From: JANYIP01 sp031394045 | GTDB lineage: Bacteria > Actinomycetota > Actinomycetes > Prado026 | DNA length: 6,633 nt | Assembly: GCA_031394045.1 (NCBI GenBank) | Contig: JANMWN010000316.1 | Location: forward strand, 1 to 6,633 | Direction of reading: 5' to 3' | In this document: in pieces, positions 6,544 to 6,633 of the stretch | Position numbering within the stretch: the stretch's first letter is position 1 | How the letters are laid out: each line of letters starts with the position of its first letter | Notes under the pieces: model-generated | What the model was told of the DNA's origin: nothing | What the model saw: only the letters and a program-made list of their open reading frames with translations | Database searches by the model: none | Translations under genes and position numbers: made by a program

Positions 6544-6556
6544 TTCCGAATCGGAA
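6544..6556. promoter_or_regulatory. 13-bp palindrome near the -35 position, candidate operator
   Basis: TTCCGA (6544-6549) and TCGGAA (6551-6556) are perfect inverted arms around a single A. The inner CCGA/TCGG matches the inner half-sites of the two palindromes at 6488-6519, though the spacer is 1 nt rather than 2. The right arm occupies the place where a -35 hexamer would be, 17 nt before the candidate -10 at 6574, so a bound protein would block that promoter. Function is inferred. Confidence 0.4.
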
Positions 6557-6587
6557 CTGTCGGAGGGGGTTGCTAGGTTCCAAGGCA
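6551..6587 (+). promoter_or_regulatory. candidate promoter with extended -10, leaderless start
   Basis: TAGGTT at 6574-6579 fits the actinobacterial TANNNT -10 pattern and is preceded by TGC, giving an extended -10 (TG-N-TAGGTT). The hexamer 17 nt upstream, TCGGAA at 6551-6556, is a poor -35. Transcription starting 7-8 nt after the -10 would begin at about 6586-6587, at or next to the A of the ATG. That would be a leaderless mRNA, a common arrangement in actinomycetes. Consistent with this, no properly spaced ribosome site is seen: the GGAGGGGG run at 6562-6569 is 17 nt or more from the ATG. Confidence 0.45.
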
Positions 6588-6633
6588 TGCAACCCACCCC
6601 GATGCCGATCAGCGACCACGCCGTGCGTGGCGC
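6587..6633 (+). CDS. 5' end of an unidentified gene, truncated by the window edge
   Basis: An open frame starts at ATG 6587 (MQPTPMPISDHAVRG) and runs off the end of the window. From 6587 on, almost every third codon position is G or C, as in the other genes here. The same frame is open further upstream, with ATGs at 6482 and 6503, but codons between 6503 and 6586 have many A or T third positions, so that stretch does not look coding. Together with the -10-like element at 6574, this favours 6587 as the start. Fifteen residues are too few to name a product. It is divergent from the small membrane protein and may be controlled by the palindromes upstream. Confidence 0.45.
   Translation, partial: MQPTPMPISDHAVRG

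Noticed and set aside
6482..6586. In-frame upstream starts (ATG 6482 and 6503) that would extend the truncated gene at 6587 by 28-35 residues
   Set aside because: The frame is open, but third codon positions in 6503-6586 contain many A or T, unlike the genes here. The stretch also holds the palindromes and a -10-like element, so it reads as promoter DNA. It stays possible until orthologues are compared.

Overview
This is a high-GC stretch with GC-rich third codon positions, frequent GTG starts and 4-bp gene overlaps, which points to an actinomycete (Actinomycetota). The gene order hemL, histidine phosphatase, thioredoxin-like lipoprotein, ccdA, resB, ccsB is the one known from this phylum (compare Mycobacterium tuberculosis Rv0524 to Rv0529). 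I cannot place the organism more finely from the sequence alone.

Bases 13-6077 form one tightly packed plus-strand operon of six genes. Neighbouring genes overlap by 1-4 bp or abut exactly (ATGA, GTGA, TGATG and TAG-ATG junctions), so translational coupling is likely. hemL makes 5-aminolevulinate, the first committed tetrapyrrole precursor. The other recognisable genes build the System II cytochrome c maturation machine. CcdA carries reductant across the membrane, the TlpA/ResA-like lipoprotein keeps the apocytochrome CXXCH cysteines reduced, and ResB plus CcsB (CcsA/ResC family) deliver haem to the outside and attach it. The operon thus joins haem precursor supply to haem attachment. The histidine phosphatase in position two has no obvious role in this pathway. 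The operon promoter lies upstream of the window.

At 6085-6363 a small minus-strand gene encodes a two-helix membrane protein of the PLDc_N type. It is convergent with ccsB, with only 7 bp between the stop codons. Bases 6364-6586 are the only real intergenic region, lying between this gene and a divergent plus-strand gene that begins at about 6587 and runs off the window.

The intergenic region is the least explained part of the window. It holds two abutting 16-bp palindromes (6488-6519), a third palindrome with a related half-site (6544-6556), a further dyad (6432-6458), and a candidate extended -10 element placed so that the transcript would start at or next to the ATG at 6587 (a leaderless mRNA). 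The genes themselves look like an ordinary haem and cytochrome c operon. I see no mobile elements, CRISPR array, tRNA or rRNA, and no convincing new multi-gene system. Smaller oddities are two 9-bp-periodic repeat tracts at the two ends of resB and a low-complexity linker in CcsB.
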